Under the pieces are notes generated by a model, which was not told the DNA's origin, searched no databases, and saw nothing but the letters and a program-made list of their open reading frames with translations. A program made the translations under genes and the position numbers. From Erwinia sp. JUb26 (GTDB taxonomy: Bacteria; Pseudomonadota; Gammaproteobacteria; Enterobacterales; Enterobacteriaceae): a stretch of 64,000 bases of DNA. Position 1 is the first letter of the stretch. Every line of letters starts with the position of its first letter. Shown in pieces: positions 17,960 through 26,861 of this stretch. The stretch covers positions 404,018 to 468,017 of the forward strand of contig NZ_RJVB01000004.1 of NCBI RefSeq assembly GCF_003751505.1. Reading direction: 5' to 3'.

Positions 17960-19342
17960 ATGACCGACGTAAATTCTGCCGTTTCCCGCAACCCCGCCAC
18001 GGGTGACGTGGTGGCCCGTTATCCTTTCGCCAGTCGGGCCGATGTTGATGCCGCACTGGCACAGACCGATAGCGCCTTCCAGACCTGGCGCAGCAGCCCG
18101 CTGAGTGCCCGCGTGCAGCTGCTGCTGTCTGTTGCCGCCGGGCTGCGTGAGCAGAGCCGCGCACTGGCGGAGATGATGACCACCGAAATGGGTAAGCCCA
18201 TTGACCAGGGGCTGGCCGAGGTGGAGAAAAGCGCGAAGCTGTGTGAATGGTACGCGCAGCACGGTCCTGACTTCCTGCAGCGGGAACCGACCACCGTTGA
18301 GGGCAACAAAGCCTTCGTTGACTACCTGCCGCTGGGCGCGGTGCTGTCGGTGATGCCGTGGAACTTCCCGATCTGGCAGGTGCTGCGCGGCGCGGTACCG
18401 ATTCTGCTGGCGGGCAACAGCTATCTGCTGAAGCCGGCCCCGAACGTGATGGGCTGTGCGCTGCTGCTACAGCAGGTGCTGAGCGATGCCGGGGTGGCGG
18501 AAGGGCTGTTTGCGGTGGTCAATGCCGACAATGACGGCGTGGCGCAGGCGATTAACGATCGCCGTATTAAAGCGGTTACCGTCACCGGCAGCGTACGTGC
18601 AGGATCGGCGATTGCCGCGCTGGCCGGCGCCGCCATCAAGAAATGTGTGCTCGAGCTGGGCGGTGCCGATGCCTTTATCGTGCTGGCCGACGCCGATATC
18701 GATGCGGCGGTGAAGGGGGCGATTGCCGGTCGCTTTATGAATAACGGCCAGCTGTGCATCTCGGCGAAACGTATCATCGTGGAGAAGGCGGTGTTTAACA
18801 CCTTCCGCGACAAATTCCTCGCCGCGGTTAAGGCGATGAAAATCGGCGACCCGCGTGAGGCCGGGGTGTGGATTGGTCCGATGGCGCGCTACGATCTGCG
18901 CGACGAGCTGGATTCGCAGGTGCAGGCCACGCTGCAAGAGGGCGCCACCCTGCTGCTGGGCGGCCACGTGCTGCCGGGCGACGGTAACTACTATGCGCCC
19001 ACGGTGCTGAGCGACGTCACCCCTGCGATGACCAGCTTTAAGCAGGAGCTGTTTGGCCCGGTGGCCTCGCTGATCGTGGCGGAGGATGCAGATCACGCCG
19101 TGACGCTGGCCAATGATTCCGAGTTCGGTCTGGGGGGCAGCCTGTGGAGCCGCGATCTGGCCGCAGCGCAGCGCCTGGCATCACGTATTGAAACCGGCGG
19201 GATGTTTATTAACACGCCGAGCTTCTCCGACCCGCGGGTGCCGATTGGCGGCGTGAAGAAAAGCGGTTTTGGCCGCGAGCTGTCGCACTTTGGCCTGCGC
19301 GAGTTCACCAACCCGCAGACCGTCTGGATTGAACAGCCCTGA
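17960..19342 (+). CDS. sad: NAD-type succinate semialdehyde dehydrogenase Sad (YneI)
   Basis: 460 residues, matching E. coli Sad (about 462). Catalytic residues: Glu in LELGGADAFIV, Cys in NNGQLCISAKR, and the cofactor Asn in MPWNFPIWQV. I start at MTDVNSAVSRN (17960), with GAGAAGG upstream; an in-frame ATG at 17930 only adds ten poorly placed residues. It oxidises succinate semialdehyde to succinate at the end of the GABA/putrescine route. Divergent ptrR supports the assignment over GabD. Confidence 0.9.
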   Translation: MTDVNSAVSRNPATGDVVARYPFASRADVDAALAQTDSAFQTWRSSPLSARVQLLLSVAAGLREQSRALAEMMTTEMGKPIDQGLAEVEKSAKLCEWYAQHGPDFLQREPTTVEGNKAFVDYLPLGAVLSVMPWNFPIWQVLRGAVPILLAGNSYLLKPAPNVMGCALLLQQVLSDAGVAEGLFAVVNADNDGVAQAINDRRIKAVTVTGSVRAGSAIAALAGAAIKKCVLELGGADAFIVLADADIDAAVKGAIAGRFMNNGQLCISAKRIIVEKAVFNTFRDKFLAAVKAMKIGDPREAGVWIGPMARYDLRDELDSQVQATLQEGATLLLGGHVLPGDGNYYAPTVLSDVTPAMTSFKQELFGPVASLIVAEDADHAVTLANDSEFGLGGSLWSRDLAAAQRLASRIETGGMFINTPSFSDPRVPIGGVKKSGFGRELSHFGLREFTNPQTVWIEQP

Positions 19343-19344
19343 GT

Positions 19345-21132
19345 CTACACCGCCATATGGCTGAACCAGTGCTCCAGCTTGTCCGGCGGTAGCGGATGGG
19401 AATAATAAAAACCCTGGATTTCGTCGCAGCCGAGATGCTGCAGCGAGGCCAGGGTTTGCAGATCCTCCACGCCTTCGGCGAGCACCACGTAATTCAGCTC
19501 TTTCAGCATGGTGATCATATGGCGGGCAATCACTTCGCTGGCCGGATCGCAGTTCAGCTGTTGGATCAGCGAGCGGTCGAGCTTAATCACGTCGATCGGG
19601 ATGCGGCGCAGCGTATTAATATTGTTGTAGCCGGAACCAAAATCATCCAGCGCGATGCGAAAGCCGCGCTGCTTAAGCATATCCAACCCCTGGCAAGCCT
19701 CGTCACTTTCCAGCACCTGCTGGGTTTCCAGGCATTCCAGGGTCAGATCACCTACCTGCAGACCGGCACGCCGGGTTTTCTCCGCCAGATCGGCGGCAAA
19801 CGCCGGGCGGGAAAAATCGCTGACGCTGAGATTCACCGATACCGGCAGGTTCAGCCCCTTTTGGCGCCAGACGCGCAGCTGCATCAGGGCGTGGTCAATC
19901 ACCCAGTCGGTCAGTTCGTCCATCAGGCTGGTGTGTTCCGCCAGCGGGATAAACTCGGCCGGGGAAATGTTGCCGGCAACCGGATGCTGCCAGCGCAGCA
20001 GCGCCTCCAGCCCGACCGGCCTGCCGGTATGCAGGCAGAGCTGCGGCTGATACACCAGGTACAGTCCCTGGCTGCCGCGCAGCGCCAGCGCCAGGTCGTT
20101 CAACAGCTGAAAGTTAAGATTTCGGCGGCTGTCGCTGTCGGCGTTGTAGGCCATAGCCGTCTGCTTCTGGCTGATCGCCTCATGCAGGGCGCTGACCGCC
20201 TGGCGCAGAACCTCCGTCACCTGGGCGGTAGCGGGCACAAAACTCACGTCACCGACGTAGATTTTCACATCAAGGCTGATGTCGCCCAGCACCTGAGCGC
20301 GAATATTTTCCAGTCGACAACTGAGCGCTCTGGCGCTCACCGCGCTGTTTTTGCGGCTCAGCAGGGCAAAGCGGCCGGTGGCGACGGTATACAGCACATC
20401 GTCATCGCTCAGCTCAAGGCGCGAACGCACCGTCGCGGTCAGAGCTTTCAGCAGGGTTTCAACCGCATCCATCCCCATTGAGCGGGCAATTTCATAGGCG
20501 CGGGGCATATCAATGCAGTCAATCAGCGTCAGCGTCAGGGGTTCGAAGCTGGAGGCGCGCTGCAGCAGGCCGATATCTTTCAGCAGCCGCTGGCGATTGG
20601 GCAGCGACGTCACCACATCTTTGTAGCCCGCGGTATACCACGCATCAAGATAGCCGCTGACCAGCCCCGCCAGCAGCTCCAGCATCGTCAGCTTATGTTC
20701 GTCGAAAGTGTGCGGCTGAGTATCGGTAATGCACAGCGTCCCCACCGAGATGCCTTCCCGTGTGTGCAGAGGTATACCCGCGTAGAATCGGATGAAAGGC
20801 GCGCCCACGGTGAACGGATTCTGGCTGAAGCGCGGGTCGAGCAGGGTGTCGTTGCAGATGAGCTGCGCATGACTCAGCACCGCCTGGCGGCAGAAGGCAT
20901 CATGCAGCGAACTTTGCGGCACATCCAGGCAGCAGGCCGCTTTAATATACTGATTTTCATTATCCAGAACCGAGACAAAGCAACCCGGGATCGCCAGCAA
21001 ATCACTGGTGAGCAGGGTGAATTTTTGCAAAATATCATCGCGGATAGCATCTTCAGATTTGAGCATCTCAAGGGCAGCCAGGCGTCTGACATCATCGTTA
21101 CTGAAGGTCCCACTCATGGTTTGGATTCGCAT
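19345..21132 (-). CDS. GAF - degenerate GGDEF - EAL protein (cyclic-di-GMP phosphodiesterase)
   Basis: 595 residues (590 if translated from the ATG at 21117). Residues about 25-170 form a GAF sensor domain, about 180-320 a GGDEF fold whose active motif is lost (VATGRFALLS in place of GGDEF), and about 345-590 an EAL domain. EAL residues are kept: GLEALLRW, NLSVSDF, LECLE, DDFGSGYN, IKLDR, AEGVED and QGFYYSHPL. It should hydrolyse cyclic-di-GMP, with the GAF domain, and possibly GTP bound to the broken GGDEF, tuning activity. No membrane helix is seen. It is monocistronic and convergent with sad. Confidence 0.88.
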   Translation of the reverse strand: MRIQTMSGTFSNDDVRRLAALEMLKSEDAIRDDILQKFTLLTSDLLAIPGCFVSVLDNENQYIKAACCLDVPQSSLHDAFCRQAVLSHAQLICNDTLLDPRFSQNPFTVGAPFIRFYAGIPLHTREGISVGTLCITDTQPHTFDEHKLTMLELLAGLVSGYLDAWYTAGYKDVVTSLPNRQRLLKDIGLLQRASSFEPLTLTLIDCIDMPRAYEIARSMGMDAVETLLKALTATVRSRLELSDDDVLYTVATGRFALLSRKNSAVSARALSCRLENIRAQVLGDISLDVKIYVGDVSFVPATAQVTEVLRQAVSALHEAISQKQTAMAYNADSDSRRNLNFQLLNDLALALRGSQGLYLVYQPQLCLHTGRPVGLEALLRWQHPVAGNISPAEFIPLAEHTSLMDELTDWVIDHALMQLRVWRQKGLNLPVSVNLSVSDFSRPAFAADLAEKTRRAGLQVGDLTLECLETQQVLESDEACQGLDMLKQRGFRIALDDFGSGYNNINTLRRIPIDVIKLDRSLIQQLNCDPASEVIARHMITMLKELNYVVLAEGVEDLQTLASLQHLGCDEIQGFYYSHPLPPDKLEHWFSHMAV

Positions 21133-21309
21133 TAAAGAGTTGATGGCTGCTGACCCTGTCAGACTATCACGATTCCTCTCTCTGACTGGTCGATCTTCAC
21201 GGCTGTCATCATGAAAATAATTTTTAATGATAGTGAAGAGATTGCATCATTCCAATGCGGCCACGTTTTTTGCTAGCACTGCACGCAAAATTGTGATGCC
21301 TGTCATGGC

Positions 21310-22374
21310 TCAGAGAGCCATGTCGGTGTTTTTCTGATGATTTTTTCGGCGGCTCCAGCCCAGTTCGGGGGCAATCAGCGTGGCGAAGTCGCTGAGTATC
21401 TGCCGATACTGATCTGCGGTGAACTCATAGGGCAACTCCAGCCGCAGTTCATCCACCTCGCGCAGGATCGGGTCGTTCACCAGTCGCTCCAGAATCTGCT
21501 CCGCGCTGCCGACGATATCCAGTGAAAACAGTGTACGGCGCGGACCCTGTGGCGTCAGCGTACGCGCGTAGCGGCTGGCGGCGAATTCCGCATAGCGGCG
21601 GCGCGTGGCGCTGTCGGCACCGTCGGTGGGTACAATCACCCGGCCTGCGGCGATGCGCGGTCGGCGCGGGGCATCCTCGGACCAGTTTTCCCGGTAGGTG
21701 GCAATTTGCGCCAGCTGTGCCTCGTAGTAATTACTCGTCTCTTCCCCGGAGGTCAGGTTGCCGATCAGCATGTTGAAGCCGTTCTCCGCCGCCCACGCCG
21801 CCGACCTCAGCGAGCCGCCGCCGTACCACAGGCGGTCAACCAGCCCCGGCGAATCGGGATGCAGGCGCGGGCGCTGCTGATTGCCCGGCGAGGCGATCAG
21901 CGTGTTTTCGTCCGCCAGCCAGCGGCCGCTGAGGTTATCCCGCAGGCGTCGAACCCGCTCGTAGGAAAAATCCTCCTGCCGCCAGTCGCCGGAGAACAGC
22001 GCCGGGCCGATCAGCTCCAGGTGGTTCGGCTGCCCGGCGCTGAGGCCGACGTTGAGCCGTCCGCGCGACAGCACGTCCACCGTCAGTAAATCTTCCGCCA
22101 GCCGGAACGGGCTTTCATAGCCCATCTGAATGACTGCGGTGCCCAGCTCAATACGCCGGGTGCGCTGCGTGGCGGCGGCCAGAAAGGTACTCGCCGAGGA
22201 GACGCCGTGCTCCAGATGGCGCTGGCGCACCCAGGCGCCGTTGTAGCCCAGCGATTCCCCCAGTTCAAACAGCTGCAGGGTCTCTTCCAGACCCTGAAGC
22301 GGGGCGTGGTCCGGGTAGTTGCCGGGGGTGAGAAACGCGATATGCGATATGGCCGGTTTTGTCATGGTGTCCAT
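21310..22374 (-). CDS. LLM-class flavin-dependent oxidoreductase (luciferase-like)
   Basis: About 354 residues from the ATG at 22374 (three codons shorter from 22365). Upstream in-frame sequence to 22473 is not luciferase-like. Features include the flavin barrel start HIAFLTPGNYPD, RQRHLEHGVSS, AAATQRTRRIELGTAVIQMGYE and RLNVGLSAGQPNH, typical of the alkanal-monooxygenase-like subgroup. It would use reduced FMN and oxygen; the substrate is unknown. It stands alone, between the EAL gene and the thiamine operon, so context does not help. Confidence 0.85.
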   Translation of the reverse strand: MDTMTKPAISHIAFLTPGNYPDHAPLQGLEETLQLFELGESLGYNGAWVRQRHLEHGVSSASTFLAAATQRTRRIELGTAVIQMGYESPFRLAEDLLTVDVLSRGRLNVGLSAGQPNHLELIGPALFSGDWRQEDFSYERVRRLRDNLSGRWLADENTLIASPGNQQRPRLHPDSPGLVDRLWYGGGSLRSAAWAAENGFNMLIGNLTSGEETSNYYEAQLAQIATYRENWSEDAPRRPRIAAGRVIVPTDGADSATRRRYAEFAASRYARTLTPQGPRRTLFSLDIVGSAEQILERLVNDPILREVDELRLELPYEFTADQYRQILSDFATLIAPELGWSRRKNHQKNTDMAL

Positions 22375-22561
22375 CCGTTCAGACCTGATGTGGGAAACGC
22401 GCGCTGAAAAATCCTTCAGCGTCGGGCAATTGTGTTGCCTGCCCGGCGCTTTGCAAAATGCTGAATCCGGCACACTATTTTCATCTGGCGGAAACGGCCG
22501 TCGAAATAAATCCGCCTAAACGCTTGCGGTTGCGCTCAGGATGCAATAAAAAAGTCTCTGT

Positions 22562-22662
22562 CAGGGGAGTCTCGCCGAAGAGACTGAGAGGCTGATTGCG
22601 ATTTATCGCGGCTCAGCGACCCTTAGAACCTGACCCAGTTGATACTGGCGTAGGAAGACCTG
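22562..22662 (+). ncRNA. TPP (THI-box) riboswitch
   Basis: The conserved TPP aptamer elements occur in order: GGGGAGTC, CTGAGAGGCTG (pyrimidine sensor arm), ACCCTTAGAACCTGA and the pyrophosphate arm GTTGATACTGGCGTAGGAAG. CAGG (22562) and CCTG (22662) can close P1. It controls the thiOSGF operon in cis: with thiamine pyrophosphate bound, expression of the thiazole genes should drop. The 150-nt gap to thiO also holds a short leader ORF. Confidence 0.95.
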
Positions 22663-22767
22663 TCGTGCCGCTTCACCGCACGCCTTATCGGGCAGATCGC
22701 AGCCGCCGAACGCCGATACTCTCCCTTCTCACTATCGCGGGTCTTCTTAGTTATCTGAGAGGCCGGT

Positions 22768-22818
22768 ATGACGTTTGTAACAACTCTCCCTGAACATTCC
22801 GCCGAGGCGACATCGTGA
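22768..22818 (+). CDS. 16-codon leader ORF overlapping the thiO start
   Basis: An ATG at 22768 with GAGAGG upstream opens a 16-residue frame (MTFVTTLPEHSAEATS) whose TGA overlaps the thiO start codon as GTGA. thiO itself has only a GTG start and a modest ribosome site, so translational coupling through this leader is plausible and could be where the riboswitch acts. Whether the peptide is made is not shown by sequence. Confidence 0.45.
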   Translation: MTFVTTLPEHSAEATS

Positions 22819-23744
22819 GCCACTGGTCGATCCTCGGTTCCGGCGTAACCGGGCTGTGCGTGGCGACCGCGCTGGCCGACGCCGGAGAAAAGCTGGAAAT
22901 TATCACCTCGGAAGAACACTGCCCCGCGTCGCACTATGCGGGCGGCATGCTCGCCCCGTTCTGCGAAGGCGAAGGCGCGCCGGAAGAGGTGGTCAGGCTG
23001 GGGCAGGGCTCCGCCGACTGGTGGCAGGCGCACGTCAGCGGCGTGGCGCGCCAGGGAACGCTGGTGGTGGCGCCGCCGCGCGACAGCATGGAGCTGAACC
23101 GCTTTGCCAAAATGACCCAGGGCCATGAGTGGGTGGATCCGGGCAGCGTGGAGGATCGGCTGGCCGGGCGCTTCGCACGTGGGCTGTTTTTCCCCAGCGA
23201 AGGGCACCTCGATCCGCGTAAGGCCATGCAGGAACTGCGGCAGAAGCTGCTGGCAGCGGGCGTGGAGATCCACCACGGTAAACCTTCGGGCAAAATGATT
23301 GACTGCCGTGGCATTCATGCCGCGCCGCTGCTGCCGGAACTGCGCGCCGTGCGCGGCGAGATGCTGATCCTGCAAAGCGATGAAGTGCATTTCTCACGCC
23401 CGGTCCGTCTGCTGCATCCGCGTTTTCCCTGCTACCTGGTACCGCGCAGCGAGGGGCGCTTTATGCTCGGTGCCACCATGGTGGAAAGCAACGACGCCAG
23501 CCCGATCAGCGCCCGCGCGCTGATGGAGCTGCTGAGCGCGGCGTATACCATCGACCCGGCGCTGGCCGAAGCGCGGGTGATTGAAACCGGCAGCGGCCTG
23601 CGCCCCTCTTATCCGAATAACTTGCCTGATATCCGCTATCGCGACGGCACCTTCCACGTCAACGGCATGTACCGGCACGGCTTTCTGCTGGCACCGATCG
23701 TGGCGCAAAATCTTATCCAACAGCTGTCGCAGGAGACGCGCTGA
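22815..23744 (+). CDS. thiO: Glycine oxidase ThiO
   Basis: 309 residues. The FAD Rossmann motif starts at ILGSGVTGLCVATALADAG; ASHYAGGMLAPF and the C-terminal GLRPSYPNNLPD and NGMYRHGFLLAP segments are ThiO hallmarks. It oxidises glycine to the imine needed for the thiazole ring and replaces ThiH. It starts with GTG at 22815, coupled to the leader ORF, and its stop overlaps the thiS ATG (TGATG). Confidence 0.95.
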   Translation: MSHWSILGSGVTGLCVATALADAGEKLEIITSEEHCPASHYAGGMLAPFCEGEGAPEEVVRLGQGSADWWQAHVSGVARQGTLVVAPPRDSMELNRFAKMTQGHEWVDPGSVEDRLAGRFARGLFFPSEGHLDPRKAMQELRQKLLAAGVEIHHGKPSGKMIDCRGIHAAPLLPELRAVRGEMLILQSDEVHFSRPVRLLHPRFPCYLVPRSEGRFMLGATMVESNDASPISARALMELLSAAYTIDPALAEARVIETGSGLRPSYPNNLPDIRYRDGTFHVNGMYRHGFLLAPIVAQNLIQQLSQETR

Positions 23745-23941
23745 TGCACATTTTACTGAACGGTCAGGCGACCGAAACCCGGGCGGCTACCCTGACGGCG
23801 CTGCTCAACGAACAGCAGATCGATAGCAGCTGCGTAGCCTGCGCGATGAACGGTGACTTCGTGCCGCGTGGCCTGTATGACGCCACGCCAATTCACGAAG
23901 GTAGCAAGATTGAAGTGCTGTCGCCAATGCAGGGGGGTTGA
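23744..23941 (+). CDS. thiS: Sulfur carrier protein ThiS
   Basis: 65 residues ending in the Gly-Gly tail (SPMQGG) that is adenylated by ThiF and converted to a thiocarboxylate. Beta-grasp, ubiquitin-like. It overlaps thiO by 1 nt and is followed by thiG after 1 nt. Confidence 0.95.
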   Translation: MHILLNGQATETRAATLTALLNEQQIDSSCVACAMNGDFVPRGLYDATPIHEGSKIEVLSPMQGG

Positions 23942-23942
23942 G

Positions 23943-24704
23943 ATGAACTTTTACGATTACGCACCTGAGTCACGCTTTCTGCTGGGTACGGCGGGCTATC
24001 CGTCGCCGGAGATTTTAGGCCAGGCGATTGAAGCCTCCGGCACCGAGATTATCACCGTCAGCCTGCGTCGTGAGGGCGGGGCGGGCGGTGCATTCCGCGA
24101 CCTGCTGACCCGGCTGAACAAGCGCGTCCTGCCGAATACGGCGGGCTGCCACACGGTGAAAGAGGCGGTGACCACCGCACACATGGCGCGCGAGCTGTTC
24201 AACACCCGCTGGATCAAGCTGGAAGTGATCGGCCATGCCGATACGCTGCAGCCAGACCCGTTCGGGCTGGTGGAAGCGGCGCGTATCCTCTGCGAAGAGG
24301 GGTTCCAGGTGTTTCCTTACACCACCGAAGATCTGGTGCTGGGCGAGAAGCTGCTGGAGGCGGGCTGCCAGGTGCTGATGCCGTGGGGGGCGCCGATTGG
24401 CTCCGGCCAGGGGCTGCGCAATATCGAAGGGCTGCGCACCATGCGTGCGTGGTTTAAGGACGTGCCGCTGGTGGTGGATGCCGGTATCGGCACGCCGAGC
24501 CAGGCCGCGCAGGCAATGGAGATGGGCTTTGATGCGATCCTGCTGAACACCGCCGTGGCGAAAGCGCAGGATCCGGTGCGCATGGCCAGCGCGTTCCGCG
24601 ATGCGATCCACGCCGGGCAGCAGGCGCTGCTGGCCGGGCCGATGGAGCGCCGCGATATGGCGGCGGCCTCCACGCCGGTCTTCGGCCTGGCGGAGTTTAA
24701 CTGA
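23943..24704 (+). CDS. thiG: Thiazole synthase ThiG
   Basis: 253 residues, a TIM-barrel enzyme that joins deoxyxylulose phosphate, glycine imine and ThiS-thiocarboxylate sulfur. The Schiff-base lysine lies in [11 protein letters not shown]; phosphate-binding segments are [13 protein letters not shown] and [16 protein letters not shown]. Reading is from [12 protein letters not shown]; the frame is open further upstream only because it overlaps thiS. The stop overlaps the thiF start (TGATG). Confidence 0.95.
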   Translation: MNFYDYAPESRFLLGTAGYPSPEILGQAIEASGTEIITVSLRREGGAGGAFRDLLTRLNKRVLPNTAGCHTVKEAVTTAHMARELFNTRWIKLEVIGHADTLQPDPFGLVEAARILCEEGFQVFPYTTEDLVLGEKLLEAGCQVLMPWGAPIGSGQGLRNIEGLRTMRAWFKDVPLVVDAGIGTPSQAAQAMEMGFDAILLNTAVAKAQDPVRMASAFRDAIHAGQQALLAGPMERRDMAAASTPVFGLAEFN

Positions 24705-25681
24705 TGGATCGCTACCAGCGGCAAACTATGCTGCCGGAGATCGGCCCGCAGGGGCAGCAGAAGCTGGCACAGGCGCGGGTGCTGGTGGTTGGCGCGGGCG
24801 GCCTGGGGGCCACCCTGCTGCCGCAGCTGGCCGGCGCCGGGGTGGGCTTTCTGCGCGTCTGCGACGACGACCGCGTGGAGGTGCATAACCTGCACCGGCA
24901 AACGCTGTTTACTATGCAGGATGTCGGGCAGCCGAAAGCCGTGGCGGCCCGCCGGGCGCTGAATGCCCTGAACCCGGAATGCGAGGTAGAAGCCGTTGAT
25001 ATCAGGCTTTCTGGCAGCAGCCTGGATCACGCGCTGCGCGATATGGATATCGTGGTGGATGCGGCGGATAACTTCGCTATTACCTGGCTGCTCTCTGACG
25101 CCTGCTTCAGCCGAAATCTGCCGCTGATCTCCGCCTCGGTATTGGGGCGGCAGGGCTACGTCGGCGGCTTCTGCGCCGGTGCGCCGAGCTATCGTGCGCT
25201 GTTCCCGCAGCTGCCTGCTTCTGCGGCCAACTGCAGCACGGCGGGGGTGATGGGGCCTGCGGTGGCCACGCTGGGTGCGCTACAGGCGCAGATGACCCTC
25301 AGTGTACTGCTCGACCTGAAACCGTCGCCGCTGGGCTGCATGGTGAACTGCGATTTCGTCAACTGGCGCTTCGGTCAGTTCCGCTTTGACGGTGCGCCGG
25401 AACCGACGGAAGCCATCATCCCGTTCCTCGACGCGCAGATGCTGACGGCGGAAGACTGCATTGTGGAACTGCGCAGCCTGGAAGAAGCCCCGGAGAGCGT
25501 GGCGGCACAGGTTCATCGCATTCTGCCCGCCGAGCTGGTGGCCTGGCAGCCACCGGAGTCGGGGCGTATCGTGCTGGTCTGCGCCAGCGGCATCCGCGCG
25601 GGCCGCGCGGCGCAGCAGCTGAAAGATCGGGGATACCGCGATCTGGCGCTGGTGGCGGCGGACTATATCCCGGCGGAGTGA
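24704..25681 (+). CDS. thiF: ThiS adenylyltransferase ThiF with C-terminal rhodanese-like segment
   Basis: 325 residues. The E1-like domain (residues about 1-245) has the ATP motif GAGGLGATLLPQL, RDxQR-type start RYQRQTMLPEIG and DAADNF. The C-terminal 80 residues carry IVLVCASGIRAGRAAQQL, a rhodanese-style catalytic Cys loop, so this ThiF may also handle the sulfur it loads on ThiS, as MoeZ-type fusions do. E. coli ThiF (about 250 residues) lacks this part. Last gene of the operon. Confidence 0.92.
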   Translation: MDRYQRQTMLPEIGPQGQQKLAQARVLVVGAGGLGATLLPQLAGAGVGFLRVCDDDRVEVHNLHRQTLFTMQDVGQPKAVAARRALNALNPECEVEAVDIRLSGSSLDHALRDMDIVVDAADNFAITWLLSDACFSRNLPLISASVLGRQGYVGGFCAGAPSYRALFPQLPASAANCSTAGVMGPAVATLGALQAQMTLSVLLDLKPSPLGCMVNCDFVNWRFGQFRFDGAPEPTEAIIPFLDAQMLTAEDCIVELRSLEEAPESVAAQVHRILPAELVAWQPPESGRIVLVCASGIRAGRAAQQLKDRGYRDLALVAADYIPAE

Positions 25682-25773
25682 CAGGCTGCGCTTACCACTG
25701 GCGGCGTAACCTGTTTCAGGATGAACCGGCGGCCAGGGCTGTCGCCATTTCACGCTGAAACCCTGCCGCCGTC

Positions 25774-25804
25774 GGTATCCAGCCGCGTAGTCCGCCTGGA
25801 TACC
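25774..25804. terminator. Hairpin between convergent thiF and idnD-like genes
   Basis: GGTATCCAG (25774-25782) pairs perfectly with CTGGATACC (25796-25804) around a 13-nt loop, in the 137-bp space between convergent genes. No long T-run follows on either strand, so it may act with Rho or as a 3' end stabiliser. Confidence 0.5.
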
Positions 25805-25818
25805 GGCAACGCCGTTTG

Positions 25819-26859
25819 TCAGAACACCAACTGTACTTTTGCCGCCCGTTCCTTATCGGCAGCCAGAGCCAGTGCGGCGACCGCATCGTTCATGCTCCGT
25901 TCGGCGGAAAGCAGCGGCAGCGGGTTGATCTTGCCCGTTTCCAGCCATTTGACGGCGGTGTCAAACTCGCCGATAAAGCGGAACGAGCCGCGCAGCTGAA
26001 CCTCTTTCACCAGCAGCGGCCCGATCGGGAAATTCACTTCGGCAGCGCCCATGCCCAGCTGAACGATAACCCCGGCCGGGCGGGTAAAGGCCACCATCGC
26101 CGCAATTGCCGACGGCGCGCCGGAGGCTTCAAAGCAGACGTCAAACTGGCCGCCGTCCGCCGCCCAGCCCGTGGTTGTTGCCTCATCACGCGGGTCCTGC
26201 GCCAGTGTGGCTCCCATCTCCACCGCCAGCGCCCGGCAGCGCGGGCTGATGTCGGTCGCCATCACCTCCGATGCGCCCGACGCCAGCGCCGAGGCGATCG
26301 TCAGGCAGCCAATCGGCCCCGCGCCGCTGACCAGCACGCGTTTGCCGGTCAGATCTCCCGCCTGTTTTACCGCGTGAATGCAGACCGCCAGCGGTTCCGC
26401 AAAGGCGATAACGCGCGGCTCCGCCTCCTGCGCATAGGGAACGCACTGCGCCGGGCTGACCGCCACGTACTGTGCAAAACCGCCGTTCACGTGCGGGAAG
26501 AACTGCGCGCTGCCCATAAACCGCATGGTGCGGCACAGGTTCTGCCTGCCGCTGCGGCAGATATCACACTGCTGGCAGGGCTGGGACGGGTTGATCGCCA
26601 CGCGCTGGCCGCCGTGCAGCCCGCTGTTTTCCGGGGCCTGCTCGACGATGCCGACAAATTCGTGGCCCAGCACCATCGGCGATTTCAGCACCGACATGCC
26701 GGCTTTTCCGTGCTGGAAATAGTGGATGTCGGAGCCGCAGATGCCGCCGCGCTCCACTTTCACCAGCACCCGATCTGCTTCCCAGCTCAGGGTATGACTC
26801 TCCAGGCGCACATCGTGCACCCCATGTGCGACCACGGCTTTTACGGTTTTCTGCTGCAT
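25819..26859 (-). CDS. Zn-dependent sugar-acid dehydrogenase, L-idonate/L-gulonate 5-dehydrogenase type (IdnD/RspB-like)
   Basis: 346 residues, similar along its length to E. coli IdnD. Catalytic zinc ligands are in GGICGSDIHYF and LGHEFVG; structural zinc cysteines in PCQQCDICRSGRQNLC; the NAD fold in SGAGPIGCLTIASAL. It would oxidise L-idonate to 5-ketogluconate or L-gulonate to fructuronate. RspB-type relatives often accompany ManD dehydratases, one of which is encoded at 31.4 kb. Last gene of a four-gene minus operon, 2 nt after the MFS carrier. Confidence 0.85.
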   Translation of the reverse strand: MQQKTVKAVVAHGVHDVRLESHTLSWEADRVLVKVERGGICGSDIHYFQHGKAGMSVLKSPMVLGHEFVGIVEQAPENSGLHGGQRVAINPSQPCQQCDICRSGRQNLCRTMRFMGSAQFFPHVNGGFAQYVAVSPAQCVPYAQEAEPRVIAFAEPLAVCIHAVKQAGDLTGKRVLVSGAGPIGCLTIASALASGASEVMATDISPRCRALAVEMGATLAQDPRDEATTTGWAADGGQFDVCFEASGAPSAIAAMVAFTRPAGVIVQLGMGAAEVNFPIGPLLVKEVQLRGSFRFIGEFDTAVKWLETGKINPLPLLSAERSMNDAVAALALAADKERAAKVQLVF

Positions 26860-26861
26860 AG

